Shown here: positions 63,023-64,000 of the stretch, piece after piece
Numbering within the stretch: the stretch's first letter is position 1
How the letters are laid out: every line of letters starts with the position of its first letter
Made by a program: the position numbers and the translations under genes
Source of the DNA: Lucifuga dentata
Lineage: Eukaryota; Chordata; Actinopteri; Ophidiiformes; Bythitidae
Assembly: GCA_014773175.1 (NCBI GenBank)
Contig: VXCM01000777.1
Location: 82,501-146,500, forward strand
DNA length: 64,000 bases
Direction: 5' to 3'
The notes under the pieces: generated by a model
What the model saw: the letters and a program-made list of their open reading frames with translations, nothing else
Told to the model about the DNA's origin: nothing
Databases searched by the model: none

Positions 63023-63205
63023 CAGTGCACCAGGAAAGCTGCTCTCATTCCTCCACGCCATTTTTTGCAACCCTTAGTTGCCTTGTAAACCTGTCCTGAG
63101 AACAACTGACGTCATTAAAAGTGATGTGATTAGCTTGTTAAAACATTTTGGAACCTGCTTAACTGCCGCGTGCAAATAAAAATATTACAAAAATGGAATT
63201 TCAGA
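63023..63205 (+). other. flnb: flnb 3' UTR with a candidate poly(A) signal
   Basis: Directly follows the stop. AATAAA at 63175-63180 is the first canonical hexamer after the stop. The real 3' end may be farther downstream, since mammalian FLNB has a long 3' UTR and the window stops at 64000. Confidence 0.5.
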
Positions 63206-64000
63206 AATTATGAGGGCCTAAAAAAGAATTGAAAGGAAAATGAATTCAGTGGTAAAAATTTTCAGACTCCTGCTGCTTTTCAACAGTGTAAACTGGACAT
63301 TTTTTCCTGTAGTGAAGCAGGCAGGCAAAATGGTAAAAACGGTAGATATAATTTGGTTTAGAAATGGAGCTGAGGGGAAAAAAAGACGGGAAGATGTGAA
63401 CTGACTGGAAAACAATAACTCATCTGTTAATACTCATCTCCTGAAATTATCAGTTGACACATTTTACACTTGACAAAGGTTTTTATACTTGATTGGTAAA
63501 ATAATGATGTAACTGATGTCATTACTGGTTTTACACAATAACTAAGTTGGTCAGAATGTCGCTAACATGACAGCTCAGTGCTGCTTTATTAAATGGATTT
63601 AGAAAAGTTTTGGACCAAGATGAATGGAGGTAAATGATCAGAAACCTTCAGTTTAGACAAATAACTGGGTTTACACAGTTTCACTTCGCTTCAGGCTACA
63701 TGAGGTTGAAAACAAGACACTAGACTTTGCATTCTTACAAAGCTTTTTTCCTGGTTTAGTTGTGTACAGAGAGAGAGAGATAAGCGAATATTTTTTTTGT
63801 GCAGCACATTTCTCAACAAAGTGATTGGTGCTGTAAACAAATCAAATATGAAACACCTCAAATACAAAAATTTGCGGTTTCAGCATTCAGTCTCAATTTG
63901 AAATCTGAAAATTGTCTTAAGTTTGGACAGACTTGGTCTCACTGGCTTCCAACTGTATGCGTCTCATTACTACTGATTATATCATTTTGATGTCTTGAAC
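63206..64000. other. Downstream sequence or distal 3' UTR, no gene seen
   Basis: AT-rich, with only short ORFs and one (GA)n run near 63770. I see no exon, repeat family member or RNA gene. It may be the distal 3' UTR of flnb. Confidence 0.5.

Overview
The window is vertebrate, almost certainly teleost fish, genomic DNA that covers nearly all of one large gene, filamin B (flnb), on the plus strand. The fish assignment rests on compact introns packed with (CA/GT)n and (CT)n microsatellites, L2-like and RTE-like LINE fragments, a tRNA-derived SINE, many small inverted-repeat transposons, and protein identity closest to vertebrate FLNB. FLNB was preferred over FLNA and FLNC from paralogue-specific residues in repeats 21-24 and in repeats 6, 12 and 13, compared with remembered human sequences; no alignment was run.

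Layout. Bases 1-9196 are the end of intron 1: repeats and no recognisable exon. Forty-nine coding exons follow, numbered 2-50 here because the exon with the start codon and the first part of CH1 lies upstream. Exons 2-5 encode the end of CH1 and all of CH2 of the actin-binding domain. Exons 6-33 encode filamin repeats 1-15, exons 34-35 hinge 1, exons 35-48 repeats 16-23, exon 49 hinge 2 and the start of repeat 24, and exon 50 the rest of repeat 24 with the stop at 63020-63022. All introns are GT-AG and all junction phases agree. After removing one assembly duplication the exons sum to 7,541 nt, about 2,513 residues. With about 97 residues for the missing first exon this gives about 2,610, close to human FLNB at 2,602. 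The rest is 3' UTR and flanking DNA.

How it works (family knowledge). The N-terminal CH domains bind F-actin, the Ig-like repeats form a flexible rod and a partner-binding hub (repeat 21 binds integrin beta tails and is masked by repeat 20), and repeat 24 dimerises, giving a V-shaped actin crosslinker.

Most notable points: (1) an 85-codon open extension directly behind exon 15 that would give a short isoform with the actin-binding domain, repeats 1-5 and a Ser/Lys/Gln-rich tail; (2) a GC-rich, phase-compatible candidate alternative last exon in intron 42, next to the 123-nt exon equivalent to the var-1 cassette; (3) five exons flanked on both sides by complementary (UG)n and (CA)n; (4) about thirteen copies of one TTAA-flanked inverted-repeat transposon family, including a nested pair with an empty-site comparison; (5) eleven single-N junctions flanked by exact 54-67 bp duplications, which look like unmerged contig ends, two of them inside exons. 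No bacterial, phage or CRISPR content was seen.
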